Of a DNA stretch of 41,738 nt, positions 1 to 8,244 are shown piece after piece. Source of the DNA: Actinomycetota bacterium (lineage in GTDB: Bacteria > Armatimonadota > SYMT01); assembly GCA_005798285.1 (NCBI GenBank), contig SYKE01000248.1:1-41738 (forward strand), written 5' to 3'. The notes beneath the pieces were generated by a model. It was not told the origin of the DNA and did not search any database. It was given only the letters and a program-made list of their open reading frames with translations. Both the position numbers and the translations under genes were made by a program. Every line of letters begins with the position of its first letter. Within the stretch, counting starts at the first letter, position 1.

Positions 1-136
1 AGGTCGCTTTGGCCCCATTTGCGTGATTCTGCCGCACTTTTCGAGCTAATCGAGCCCACTAGAGCCAAAAGCGAGCCTTGATGGAGCTATTCTTCGGCGC
101 GCGACAGGAAAGCGTTCTCGAATCTCGGACAGGCTC
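1..136. other. non-coding end of window with phased GAGC motifs
   Basis: I see no gene here. The leftward membrane-protein gene ends at 137. The tetranucleotide GAGC occurs at 43, 52, 62, 73 and 84, so the steps are 9, 10, 11 and 11 bases, close to one helical turn. No hairpin with a T-tract is visible, so this is not an obvious terminator. The motif could be chance in GC-rich DNA. Confidence 0.3.
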
Positions 137-1624
137 CTAGGGAGGCGAACTGGTGGTGGAAGTCTGCGGATCTGAGGCGCCGCCCCCGACCGGAGTCAGC
201 GCCTTGAATGCTCGGGCGTACGGCTGTTCATCGAGGCCGACAGCGATGTACTCCATTCGCGCCATCCTGCCGCACCTCGACGTGTACGACTCCGGCACGC
301 TTCCCGGGCCTGCAGCTCTCAGCCAGCTCTGCTTGAGCCGGGGAGCATCCCGCTCGAATTCCCAGGTCCAGGGATACCAGCGAGAGATCCACACATCCAC
401 AAGGTAGCTCACGGTCCACGACGGGAACGGGACCCGTCGTCGAAGCTGCTCGATCTCCTTGAGCCACAAGATGTCCAGTTGCCGGGCGTCCGGCGGAAGG
501 CTTACCGGGATCCGACGGATTTCCGCCAACCCGTTGCTCGCGAGACGGGCCTCGTCGGCCGTTCCATAACGCGCTAACACCACCAGAGAGTCGATGGCGT
601 AGCGCTCCAACGATCGGCCCGTCTCATAGATTCGCCTGGAACCGCCGGCGGCGGCCAGTCGCCGTCCGAGCCGGGCGACATCGAGTACCCGACGCAGAGC
701 GGCTTCCCGATCCCCTCGCCCCGCATCCCGTCGTGCTCGGGCCACCAGAAGCCGGCAGCCATCCATCAGCCGGCGCATCCGCCGGTCATCTCCCGACCCC
801 GGGCCGAACCGATCGTAACGCATCGGCCGCTCTCCGAACCCCAGCATACGCTCGGCTTCGTGAAACTCGAGAGGTGGAGCGGTGACTGTTGTGACATCGC
901 TGCTCAAGGGTCCGTCCAGGGTCTCCGCAAACTCTTGCCAGGCGACCCCATCGGAAAGGGACTGTGGGATCCTCGTCCCGACAATGGGAACCTGTTGGAA
1001 CTCCCAGTCGCGCAGAGCCGCCCAGGCGCAGCTCAGCACAACCACCGTCAGCCAAACTGTCTTTGGCCGGCAGATCGCCATCCAGCGGCCCAGCCCGTAC
1101 GCACCCAGCGTCACTGAGCCCGCGACAGACAACCCCGCCCCACACTGGGCCAGAATCGATTGAGTCCAGAGCCATCCAAACTCGAACGTTAGAGCTGCCA
1201 ACACCATCGGCGCCAGCACGGACAGTCCGAGGTACCCACCCAGCCACCCCCAGACGATGCTCGAACGAGATCGCCGGGCGGCGAGGGCTCCAATCACCCC
1301 CACGAAGGCGCCGAGAACTGCGCCGAGCATCCACAGACCCCACCGGATGTCGTCACTGCCGTCGCGCCAAACCGGCGCGGCAGCCAGCAGCGACCCGGCC
1401 AGGACGGGGATGAGCAGGGAAACACCCGCATTGCGGTCGAGCGGACCCCGCAGCCGCCGTGAAGGCGCGGGTTGAAAAAACATGGCTCGCCACTTGCCGG
1501 CCCGGAGAGAGAAGACTCGGTCCGCCGAGACCCGTTCCTTCGCCTCCAACTCCACGGGTTGGGCCATGGGCTCCGAAGCCTCCCCATGTCGTTCCGTCGG
1601 GCCGGGGGCCCCAGGCGGTTTCAT
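137..1624 (-). CDS. hypothetical multi-pass membrane protein with large soluble C-terminal half
   Basis: I do not recognise the family. After a charged N-terminal stretch of about 65 residues there are about five hydrophobic segments between residues 68 and 205. The remaining 290 residues are Arg/Ala/Leu-rich, predicted helical and soluble; this part has several Arg-rich stretches and a YETGRSLERYAIDSL segment. The chosen ATG at 1624 overlaps the stop of the upstream gene in an ATGA arrangement, with a purine-rich ACGGGA about 8 bases before it, so the two are very probably translated together. An internal Met at residue 20 is a less likely start. Membrane topology is the only supported statement about function. 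Confidence 0.75.
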   Translation of the reverse strand: MKPPGAPGPTERHGEASEPMAQPVELEAKERVSADRVFSLRAGKWRAMFFQPAPSRRLRGPLDRNAGVSLLIPVLAGSLLAAAPVWRDGSDDIRWGLWMLGAVLGAFVGVIGALAARRSRSSIVWGWLGGYLGLSVLAPMVLAALTFEFGWLWTQSILAQCGAGLSVAGSVTLGAYGLGRWMAICRPKTVWLTVVVLSCAWAALRDWEFQQVPIVGTRIPQSLSDGVAWQEFAETLDGPLSSDVTTVTAPPLEFHEAERMLGFGERPMRYDRFGPGSGDDRRMRRLMDGCRLLVARARRDAGRGDREAALRRVLDVARLGRRLAAAGGSRRIYETGRSLERYAIDSLVVLARYGTADEARLASNGLAEIRRIPVSLPPDARQLDILWLKEIEQLRRRVPFPSWTVSYLVDVWISRWYPWTWEFERDAPRLKQSWLRAAGPGSVPESYTSRCGRMARMEYIAVGLDEQPYARAFKALTPVGGGASDPQTSTTSSPP

Positions 1625-2499
1625 CCGAACGATCCCGTTGCCGCATCGTTCTCTGCAACCGCCCGGCCGTGGGCTCGGGCGTCCGCCGCGGTTCGCTCCG
1701 GGGCGCCCGGCGCGCCAGGTTCCGAAGCCCCAGTTTCCTCACGAACCTCTGCATTCGGGGCCCCATTCGGCGGCTGTTCCATCTCGGTCTCAAGGCCATA
1801 GGGGCCGATGCGAGCTGCACCCAGCGGTCGCTCCTCACCGGACGCGCGGCGGATCTTGACTCGCTTAGGTGTCCCTCGTCGCGAGGGGAATACGAAAGCC
1901 AACACCCGGTCGAACTCGGCCCGCGCCTCGGCCTCCGTTCGAGCGAGGACCCGGACCCGCAATGTGTTGACTCCGTGGATCGGAGGATCAAACTTCACTT
2001 CCGCCACAAACGGTAGCGCCGAGTCGGACTGCTCCCCGAGGTGGTACCAGATCGTCATCAGCGGCTCGGCAAGATCCAGGCCGCTAGGCCCGTCCCGGGG
2101 TGTTCGCTCCACGTTCAGCGCAGCTTCAAGGTGTGAGAGGGCGCCGCTGACGTCCTGGGTCCTTGCACAGAGCGCCGCGTAGCGCAGGTGCGCCGCAGGA
2201 GAGTGCCCGAGTTCCAGGAGCGCATCGAGATACTTTCGGCTAAGGGGGTGGCGGTCCTCGGCCGCGCAGGCATCGGCGGTGTCCAGGAGATGAGAGCCCT
2301 CGGGATCAGCCGCGCAATTCAATCGATCGAGGAGGGCTTCTCCCCGGTCGTCATCATCTCGCAGGAATGCGACTCGGGCTTCGGCGAGGGCCAATTCTGA
2401 GACGTCCGCCACGAGGGCCGAGACCAACGCGACCCGGGCCGCAAAGACCAGTGCCGGGGACAACGGCTGCTCCGATTTCAGCAACAATTCACGTGACAT
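1621..2499 (-). CDS. hypothetical Ala-rich protein, helical-repeat-like (TPR-like)
   Basis: The protein has 292 residues if it starts at the ATG at 2499; a GTG at 2529 in the same frame would add ten residues. The N-terminal 150 residues are Ala/Leu-rich helices with TPR-like spacing, including a segment reading RKYLDALLELGHSPAAHLRYAAL. The C-terminal 60 residues are low-complexity, rich in Pro, Gly, Ala and Glu. No signal peptide is evident. The stop overlaps the ATG of the following membrane protein by four bases, so the pair likely acts together. The TPR assignment is by pattern only; no enzyme motif is visible. Confidence 0.65.
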   Translation of the reverse strand: MSRELLLKSEQPLSPALVFAARVALVSALVADVSELALAEARVAFLRDDDDRGEALLDRLNCAADPEGSHLLDTADACAAEDRHPLSRKYLDALLELGHSPAAHLRYAALCARTQDVSGALSHLEAALNVERTPRDGPSGLDLAEPLMTIWYHLGEQSDSALPFVAEVKFDPPIHGVNTLRVRVLARTEAEARAEFDRVLAFVFPSRRGTPKRVKIRRASGEERPLGAARIGPYGLETEMEQPPNGAPNAEVREETGASEPGAPGAPERTAADARAHGRAVAENDAATGSFG

Positions 2500-2650
2500 C
2501 ACCGCACTCAATCCCTCGCTCAAGTGCACCCATATTCAGAGAGTCGATTTGAGCTTTCCTCTCTTCAGGCAACCGCCATCCACGGGGCACCCTGAGGACG
2601 TGCACGAGGGCGCCGGCCACCGCCGAACACTTCTTCGGCTCTCGACCGAG

Positions 2651-2681
2651 AATCGTCTGGACAATTCCTGTTCAGACGATT
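2651..2681 (+). promoter_or_regulatory. interrupted palindrome, candidate MarR operator 1
   Basis: AATCGTCTG at 2651-2659 pairs with CAGACGATT at 2673-2681. Three further inner pairs (ACA with TGT) follow after one mismatch. The site covers the -35 element and spacer of the promoter in front of the marR-family gene, where autorepressing MarR proteins usually bind. Confidence 0.5.
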
Positions 2682-2686
2682 ATTGT
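2659..2686 (+). promoter_or_regulatory. sigma-70-like promoter of the marR-antiporter genes
   Basis: TGGACA (2659-2664, 5 of 6 to consensus), a 16-base spacer and TATTGT (2681-2686, 4 of 6). Transcription would start near 2693, about 30 bases before the GTG at 2722. Both palindromes overlap it, which supports repression by the gene's own product. Confidence 0.5.
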
Positions 2687-2696
2687 TTGAACAATA
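2681..2696 (+). promoter_or_regulatory. perfect 16-bp palindrome, candidate MarR operator 2
   Basis: TATTGTTTGAACAATA is a perfect inverted repeat with 7-base arms and a 2-base centre. It overlaps the proposed -10 element. A related half-conserved copy, TTGTTGGAACAG, lies 15 bases further on at 2698-2709, just before the ribosome binding site. The AT-rich composition stands out from the GC-rich surroundings. Size and placement suit a MarR dimer. Confidence 0.6.
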
Positions 2697-2721
2697 GTTG
2701 TTGGAACAGGGAGCACGTCCC

Positions 2722-3204
2722 GTGGTCACGATGCAGTTGCCGGCGCCTCGCGGTTTCGACTCGGAGGAACAGGAAGCATTTCTCCGGCTCTGGCGCGCCT
2801 ACGACCGGCTTCGAGCCCTGGAAGATGCCGTCTTCAGCGAGTTCGAATTGACGGCGCAGCAGTACAATCTGCTCCGGCTCCTGAACGCAGATCATCCGGA
2901 GCCTGCGTCGGCCACAAGTCTAGTTACGCGAATGGTATCCAGGGCGCCGGATGTCAGCCGGATGTTGGACCGATTGGAAGAACGATGGCTCATCCAGAGA
3001 GTTCGACAACAGGACGATCGTCGGGCCATACGGGTCAGCATCACACCGCTGGGCACAGAACTCCTGGAGAGGATTGCCGAACCGATTCGGACCTGCCATC
3101 GACACCAACTCGGGCATCTGACGAAGGCGGAACTCTCCGCACTCATCGCCCTGCTCCATCGGGTGAGCGAGCCGCACGAGCCGGACGGTAGTCCGTGGAA
3201 GTGA
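2722..3204 (+). CDS. MarR-family transcriptional regulator
   Basis: This is a 160-residue winged-helix regulator. The recognition-helix region contains ATSLVTRMVSRAPDVSRMLDRLEERWLIQR, and the wing reads RQQDDRRAIRVSITPLG, the family's DxRxxxxxLT-type motif. Flanking helices form the dimerisation part. The GTG at 2722 is chosen because GGGAG sits about 7 bases upstream. An in-frame TTG at 2698 would put the start inside the operator repeat, and the ATG at 2731 is an alternative. Palindromes over the promoter suggest autorepression. The antiporter gene begins 82 bases downstream on the same strand and is the likely co-regulated target. The ligand cannot be read from the sequence. Confidence 0.85.
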   Translation: MVTMQLPAPRGFDSEEQEAFLRLWRAYDRLRALEDAVFSEFELTAQQYNLLRLLNADHPEPASATSLVTRMVSRAPDVSRMLDRLEERWLIQRVRQQDDRRAIRVSITPLGTELLERIAEPIRTCHRHQLGHLTKAELSALIALLHRVSEPHEPDGSPWK

Positions 3205-3286
3205 CGGGGCCTGGCGAAGCCTCTCCTCCGTCGACAGTTCCCTCCCACTGGCCGACCGCCGCTCCGAAGCCGAACGCCACCACGTC

Positions 3287-4738
3287 ATGAGCCCACCACC
3301 CACCAAGTCTCGCGGCCCTCGAATGACCGGCGGCGCCTGGACCCCGCTTGTTCCGCACGCGCTCCTCATCCTCGGCGGCCTCGCGATCTTCCTGGTCATC
3401 CAGGCAGCAGGCGGCGCACTGCGGGCTCCGGGAGCGCCCGGGGGCTTTCGGCCCGTCGGCGCCCCGGCGGTAGGGCAGGTCGACCTCATCCTTCACGTCA
3501 CGGTCACGCTGGCCGCGGTGGTCGCGGCCGGCGCCCTGCTAAGTCGCCTCATGGGAAGAGTAGGGCAGCCGGCGGTCATCGGAGAAGTGGCGGCGGGGAT
3601 CCTGCTGGGGCCCTCGCTCCTCGGGTGGGTTGCGCCCGATCTGGCCCACCTCCTCATCCCCGGTCCCGATGTCGATCCGAAAGGGCAGGTCCCCGCCGCG
3701 CTCAAAGCGATTTCGGAGCTCGGCGTGATCCTCTACATGTTCCTGGTGGGCCTGGAACTGGACCTCGACCACCTCGCTGAGCGGGCCCAGGCGGCGCTGG
3801 TGATCTCCAATGCCAGCATCGTTGCGCCGTTCGTTTTGGGCGCCGTGCTGGCGTTGGGGTTGTACCCCGTGTTCTCCCACGATGGAGTTCCGTTCACCAG
3901 CTTCGCTCTATTCCTCGGTTCGGCCATGGCCATCACGGCTTTTCCGGTCCTGGCCCGGCTGCTCACCGATCGCGGCATGGAAAAGACCGAACTCGGAGCC
4001 CTGGCTCTGGGCTGCGCAGCTCTCAACGACGTCACCGCCTGGTGCCTTCTGGCGCTCGTCGTCGGGTTCGCCCAGGCCGATCTGTCGACGTCGGTTCGAG
4101 TGGTGGCAGGAGCGATCGCCTTTATCGCTCTGATGCTGGTGGTGGCGAGGCCGCTCGTGCGGAACCGGGTTGCCCGAATTGAGGCGGAGAGCGCCGCCCT
4201 GCCGCAGAGCGTGGTGTCCGGCATCTTCCTCGCCATTCTGCTCTCTGCCCTGGCCACACAGATCATCGGGATCCACGCCGTGTTCGGCGCCTTTCTCTTC
4301 GGCGCGCTCATCCCCCACGAGAGCCGGGTTTGTCGCGAGTTCACAGCCCGGCTGAAGGACCCCGTGACGGTCCTGCTCCTCCCGGCGTTTTTCACCTACA
4401 CGGGCCTTCGTACTCAGATCGGGCTGGTGAGTGGCTGGGAGAACTGGCTGTGGTGCCTGCTCATTTGCGTTGTGGCAACAGTGGGCAAGTTTGGCGGTAC
4501 GTTTGCGGCTGCCTGGTATGCCGGTCTCGCTCCTCGAGCGGCTGCCGCGCTCGGAGCACTGATGAACACCAGAGGTCTGATGGAACTCATCGTGCTGAAC
4601 ATCGGGCTCGACCTCGGCGTCATCAGCCCCACCCTGTTCGCGATGATGGTCGTCATGGCGCTCGTCACCACCGCGTTGACCGTACCGGCCCTGAACTCCA
4701 TCTCCGGAACTCCATCGTATGCTGCCGGACACCGCTGA
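3287..4738 (+). CDS. CPA2/Kef-type cation:proton antiporter
   Basis: This is a 483-residue integral membrane protein with about 12-13 hydrophobic segments. After one N-terminal anchor segment come the family landmarks GQPAVIGEVAAGILLGPSLLG, ELGVILYMFLVGLELDLD, SAMAITAFPVLARLL, ALGCAALNDVTAWCLLA (the ND pair of the ion-binding site), HAVFGAFLFGALIP and MNTRGLMELIVLNIGLDLGVI. It exchanges Na+ or K+ for protons across the inner membrane. There is no C-terminal TrkA-N domain, so it is the short form. The MarR gene lies immediately upstream and probably controls it. No clear ribosome binding site precedes the ATG at 3287; an ATG at 3323 is possible. Its 3' end overlaps the ATPase remnant on the other strand. 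Confidence 0.88.
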   Translation: MSPPPTKSRGPRMTGGAWTPLVPHALLILGGLAIFLVIQAAGGALRAPGAPGGFRPVGAPAVGQVDLILHVTVTLAAVVAAGALLSRLMGRVGQPAVIGEVAAGILLGPSLLGWVAPDLAHLLIPGPDVDPKGQVPAALKAISELGVILYMFLVGLELDLDHLAERAQAALVISNASIVAPFVLGAVLALGLYPVFSHDGVPFTSFALFLGSAMAITAFPVLARLLTDRGMEKTELGALALGCAALNDVTAWCLLALVVGFAQADLSTSVRVVAGAIAFIALMLVVARPLVRNRVARIEAESAALPQSVVSGIFLAILLSALATQIIGIHAVFGAFLFGALIPHESRVCREFTARLKDPVTVLLLPAFFTYTGLRTQIGLVSGWENWLWCLLICVVATVGKFGGTFAAAWYAGLAPRAAAALGALMNTRGLMELIVLNIGLDLGVISPTLFAMMVVMALVTTALTVPALNSISGTPSYAAGHR

Positions 4739-5147
4739 ATTCCGTCACCCGCGCTTCAACGGTCGCCACGACGCTGGAGGTGGAAGCCTCGAACTCCCAA
4801 CCCTGGTTGACGGCGGCGGTCGCACTCAGTCCACGAAGATGGCCGGCAAGAGAACCCGAGAGGCTCACCGACTCGGACCGCTGTGGACCCGTCTCCAGGT
4901 CGAGAGTGCCGCTCTCGGGAAACAGGCCCCAGATGCCATCCGCGGGGTGGCAATCCGGATCTCGACTTCGGGCGGTCTGGACCCATTGGCCGGGATCGAA
5001 CGGGCGGCAGAGCAACGTCGCCGCCTCTAGGATGCTCGTCTTGCCGGCATTATTGGGACCCACGATCAGGCAAAACCGACCGGGCGACTGCAGATCCAGG
5101 TTCCGGATGCCTCGATAGCCGGCAATTGTGAGTTGTTGGAGGAGCAT
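4665..5147 (-). pseudogene. truncated AAA/RecF-like ATPase remnant
   Basis: From the ATG at 5147 the protein begins MLLQQLTIAGYRGIRNLDL and has a good Walker A motif, GPNNAGKTS, so it resembles the N-terminus of OLD/RecF-type AAA ATPases (usually 350 residues or more). After about 135 residues the frame runs into the antisense of the antiporter's 3' end and stops at 160 residues. No Walker B or ABC signature is present. The simplest reading is a 5' fragment left by a deletion or rearrangement. A small functional P-loop protein cannot be excluded. It diverges from the NHLRC2-like gene. Confidence 0.6.
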
Positions 5148-5319
5148 GTAACCCAGAGTTCCGAAACAGTGGCGAGCCGACCTCGTGTCGCACGGGCTCA
5201 CTATGGCGCCAGCCTGACTTGCGTCGCCGAGGGAGAACCGCAATCCTGTGGATCAGCCGCCCATGAGTGGGACCGCCAGAGGACCTCAAGTTGTCGTATG
5301 CTGAGCGCGTGAGGAAAGC

Positions 5320-6819
5320 ATGAGCGATCGTTACCTCGGAACCGTGCGGGCGCCGGAGTTTCCTGCCGGGCTGGATTGGCTGAATGTGCCCGGACCGCTG
5401 TCACTACAGGCGCTTCGGGGCAAAGTGGTGATCTTCGATTTCTGGACCTTTTGCTGCATCAACTGTCACCACGTCCTACCGCAACTTCGCAAACTGGAGG
5501 AGCGATTCCCATCCGAACTCGTGGTGATCGGGGTGCACTCCCCCAAGTTTCACGCGGAGGCAGAAACCCACAACCTTCGCGCCGCCATCGTTCGGCACGA
5601 CATTCGGCACCCAGTCGTCAATGATCGGGGCTTCCTCCTCTTTCGAGCCTACGCCGCCCGCGCCTGGCCCACCATCATGGTGGTCAACCCGGATGGGAAG
5701 ATCGTGGGCGGCTCTGCCGGCGAGTTCGACGCCGAGGACCTCGTACCCCTCATCCAGGGCTTGATCGACGGGTTTGATGGTATGGGTCGGCTGAACCGAC
5801 AACCACTGGAATCGCTTTTCGAAAAGCTGAAGCTCCCCGAGCGCCTGCTCTCCTTTCCGGGAAAACTCGCGGTGGATCCATCCGGCGAGCGGCTCTTCAT
5901 CGCGGATACCGGCCACCACCGAGTGCTGCAGTTCAGCCTGCCGGAGGGCCGGCTGAAGGCCGTTTGGGGCGGGCTGGAGCCGGGATGGGTGGACGGCACC
6001 CCCATCCGGTCCAGGTTCAATTCCCCCCAGGGCCTGTGCGTCTCCGGCGACTCGGTGTTTGTAGCCGATACGGAGAACCATGCCGTTCGAGAGATCTCCC
6101 TGTCGGGACGCTCAGTGCGAACCATCGCCGGGACCGGCCGTCAGAACCGCAAGCTGGGCGCTCCCGGGGGGAGCTTTCCCGCGCGAAACACGGATCTCTC
6201 GTCACCGTGGGCGGTCACCGCGCAGGATGACCAGGTGGTGGTCGCGATGGCCGGACACCACCAACTCTGGCAGATTCGCGTTCGCGCCGGGATGATGGAA
6301 CCCCTGGCCGGCGATGGTCACGAGTCGCTCCGCGATGGACCCGCAGCCGAGTCGCGATTGGCTCAGCCGAGCGGGCTGTGTCGAGACGGCAGCCGAATCT
6401 GGTTCGCGGACAGTGAGACCAGCGCCGTTCGGTCCCTGGAGTTCCGCGATCCCGATCCCGTCGTTCGGACCTGGGTGGGTCAGGGGCTCTTTGAGTTCGG
6501 GGACGAAGACGGCGGACGAGGAATGGCGCGGCTGCAGCATCCCCTGGATGTCGCCGCGGCGGATGGCCTCGTCTACATCGCGGACAGCTACAACCACAAG
6601 CTCAAAACGCTGGATCCCCAGAGTGGTCGGGTGCGGCGGTTTTGCGGCTCAGGTGAGCCAGGCTTCTTCGACGGCCCCGCCGCCGCCGCCTGCTTCTGGG
6701 AACCGAGTGGCCTCGCTGTCTGGAACGACTGGCTGCTGATCGCGGACACCAACAACCACGTGATCCGACGCGTCCACCGACGTACCGGCGATACCGGCAC
6801 GCTCGACCTGCAGGAGTGA
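5320..6819 (+). CDS. thioredoxin-like / NHL-repeat protein (NHLRC2-like)
   Basis: The protein has 499 residues. The first 160 form a thioredoxin fold with FWTFCCINCH around residues 41-50, giving a C46-I-N-C49 redox pair, and a cis-Pro region reading AWPTIMVVNPDG. From about residue 170 to the end there are repeated NHL-propeller blades: LAVDPSGERLFIADTGHHRVL, GDSVFVADTENHAVREI, VYIADSYNHKLK and LLIADTNNHVIRR. This matches the NHLRC2 architecture found in animals and many bacteria. No signal peptide is visible, so it is probably cytoplasmic. The ATG at 5320 follows GTGAGGAAAGC, a good ribosome binding site. Its stop lies 3 bases from that of the convergent J-domain gene. The substrate is unknown. 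Confidence 0.88.
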   Translation: MSDRYLGTVRAPEFPAGLDWLNVPGPLSLQALRGKVVIFDFWTFCCINCHHVLPQLRKLEERFPSELVVIGVHSPKFHAEAETHNLRAAIVRHDIRHPVVNDRGFLLFRAYAARAWPTIMVVNPDGKIVGGSAGEFDAEDLVPLIQGLIDGFDGMGRLNRQPLESLFEKLKLPERLLSFPGKLAVDPSGERLFIADTGHHRVLQFSLPEGRLKAVWGGLEPGWVDGTPIRSRFNSPQGLCVSGDSVFVADTENHAVREISLSGRSVRTIAGTGRQNRKLGAPGGSFPARNTDLSSPWAVTAQDDQVVVAMAGHHQLWQIRVRAGMMEPLAGDGHESLRDGPAAESRLAQPSGLCRDGSRIWFADSETSAVRSLEFRDPDPVVRTWVGQGLFEFGDEDGGRGMARLQHPLDVAAADGLVYIADSYNHKLKTLDPQSGRVRRFCGSGEPGFFDGPAAAACFWEPSGLAVWNDWLLIADTNNHVIRRVHRRTGDTGTLDLQE

Positions 6820-6822
6820 CTC

Positions 6823-7350
6823 TTACCGCTTCAAATAGTCCGACAGTTGCTCGTAGGCCCGATTGACCCGGATCAAATTCTCCGAGGCGCGGGTCTGACG
6901 CGCTGGGTCCCCGTTGAAGCGGTCGGGGTGAGTCTCTCTCACACGGGCCCGCCAGCAGCGCTGCACCTCATCAAGGGCGCATCCAACCGGGGCGCCCAAC
7001 AGTTCGTACTGATCCTGCATGGGATGGCGTGGCGGTCGCTGCGAGCTCGATCCCGGACGGGGCCCACTGTTCGGAGGCGGGCCAGTGCGAGTGGAGCCCG
7101 GCGGCACTCCCCCACTCGGCCGCGGCCCGCCCTGAGGCCGGCCGGGTGTGGCGCCCGATCCCGACTTTGGGGCTCCAGGGCCGGTCGCCTGCCCGCCCGG
7201 CTGCGACCCCGACCGCTGACTCTCTTCGAGGAACTCTTGCAACTCCTGTCGCGCCGTTCTCAAGCGGTCTTCCGCCAACCCGCCCGCCCAATCGACGGCC
7301 TGGTGCAAGCGGTGATTGGCAATATTGAAGATCCGACGCCCCAGGCTCAT
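6823..7350 (-). CDS. J-domain protein with Gly/Pro-rich linker
   Basis: This is a 175-residue protein from the ATG at 7350, which overlaps the upstream stop in a TCATGAG context. Residues 1-45 are an amphipathic helix region beginning MSLGRRIFNIANHRLHQ. Residues about 50-110 are a low-complexity Gly/Pro/Ser linker. The C-terminal 65 residues form a J-domain with YELLGAP, VRETHPDRFNG (the HPD tripeptide needed to stimulate Hsp70) and RVNRAYEQLSDYL. A C-terminal J-domain inverts the usual DnaJ order. The operon with PspA suggests that it brings DnaK to PspA or to membrane-bound assemblies. That role is inferred. Confidence 0.82.
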   Translation of the reverse strand: MSLGRRIFNIANHRLHQAVDWAGGLAEDRLRTARQELQEFLEESQRSGSQPGGQATGPGAPKSGSGATPGRPQGGPRPSGGVPPGSTRTGPPPNSGPRPGSSSQRPPRHPMQDQYELLGAPVGCALDEVQRCWRARVRETHPDRFNGDPARQTRASENLIRVNRAYEQLSDYLKR

Positions 7351-8141
7351 GAACGGGCTCCCACGGCGAGTGTCTCCGCCACACCGTCGTCCAGCGATCG
7401 AATCCGCGCGTTCAACTCTGCGAGTTCCTGCGTGACGCTCGCCTCCGAGGTATCGCCGGAGGATAACTCCGCCGCCTTCCAACTGGCCGCCTTGCTCACA
7501 AGGTGATCGAACGTGCACTGAACCGCCACCAGTTGGCTGTCGATCCGCTGAACGGTATCACGCACCCGCACGTAGTTCTCTAGTTCTCGCTGCTTCAGCC
7601 GTGCCGATTGCTCGTAGTGCCTCTGCGACACGTCATCGTGCGCCGCAAGCGCCTTTCGCTCCAGTTCCAGCGCTTCCTTCTGGACCGCCGGCACGTCGAG
7701 GGACGCGAGAAACAGGGTCAGCGACTGCCGTCGATCCAACAAAGACGCACACTTCTCGAGCACCGCGCCGGTTTCCGTTCGGCAGGCAAGCATCGACTCC
7801 ACCTCTCCGCCGAGGATGCCGAAGAGACGTTCCTGAGAATCAAGAATCCCTCTCAACACGCCGGACAACTGAGGATCCAGGCTGCGAGCCACTTCATCCA
7901 GCCGGAACAAGAGCCGCCGGCTTCGCTGCGCGGCATGTTCCAGGCGAGCTTCTCGGATAAAGCGGGGCGAGTGCATGCGCCGCCAGGCCAAGCCCACGCA
8001 CACCACCAGCGTGAGGGCGCCCCCGATCATGGTCTGAGGCTGAGTCGAAAGCAGGGCGCCCGAGCTCAGCATCAGCAATGACACGGGCGTGGTGATCGAC
8101 CGTACCATCAGGTCCCTGACATAAGCCTCTCGCTCGGGCAT
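7347..8141 (-). CDS. coiled-coil membrane protein in pspA operon
   Basis: It has 264 residues from the ATG at 8141, which follows GGGGAGAGC; a Met ten codons upstream is less likely. Two adjacent hydrophobic segments at about residues 18-52 (TTPVSLLMLSSGALLSTQ and IGGALTLVVCVGLAW) form a hairpin anchor. The rest is long, charged alpha-helix rich in Glu, Arg and Leu, consistent with a cytoplasmic coiled coil. It has some resemblance in layout to XpaC-type proteins, but no signature confirms that. It lies between pspA and the J-domain gene and overlaps the latter, so it may be the membrane partner of PspA, functionally like PspB/PspC but unrelated in sequence. Confidence 0.7.
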   Translation of the reverse strand: MPEREAYVRDLMVRSITTPVSLLMLSSGALLSTQPQTMIGGALTLVVCVGLAWRRMHSPRFIREARLEHAAQRSRRLLFRLDEVARSLDPQLSGVLRGILDSQERLFGILGGEVESMLACRTETGAVLEKCASLLDRRQSLTLFLASLDVPAVQKEALELERKALAAHDDVSQRHYEQSARLKQRELENYVRVRDTVQRIDSQLVAVQCTFDHLVSKAASWKAAELSSGDTSEASVTQELAELNARIRSLDDGVAETLAVGARS

Positions 8142-8244
8142 GCTCTCCCCGCTCTTCGACCGTCCATCCAATCTGCCCCACCATGGACAACGGGGAGCGA
8201 CCCATCTGAGTCACTCCCCGTCGATAAACTCTGAAGCCGTGAGC

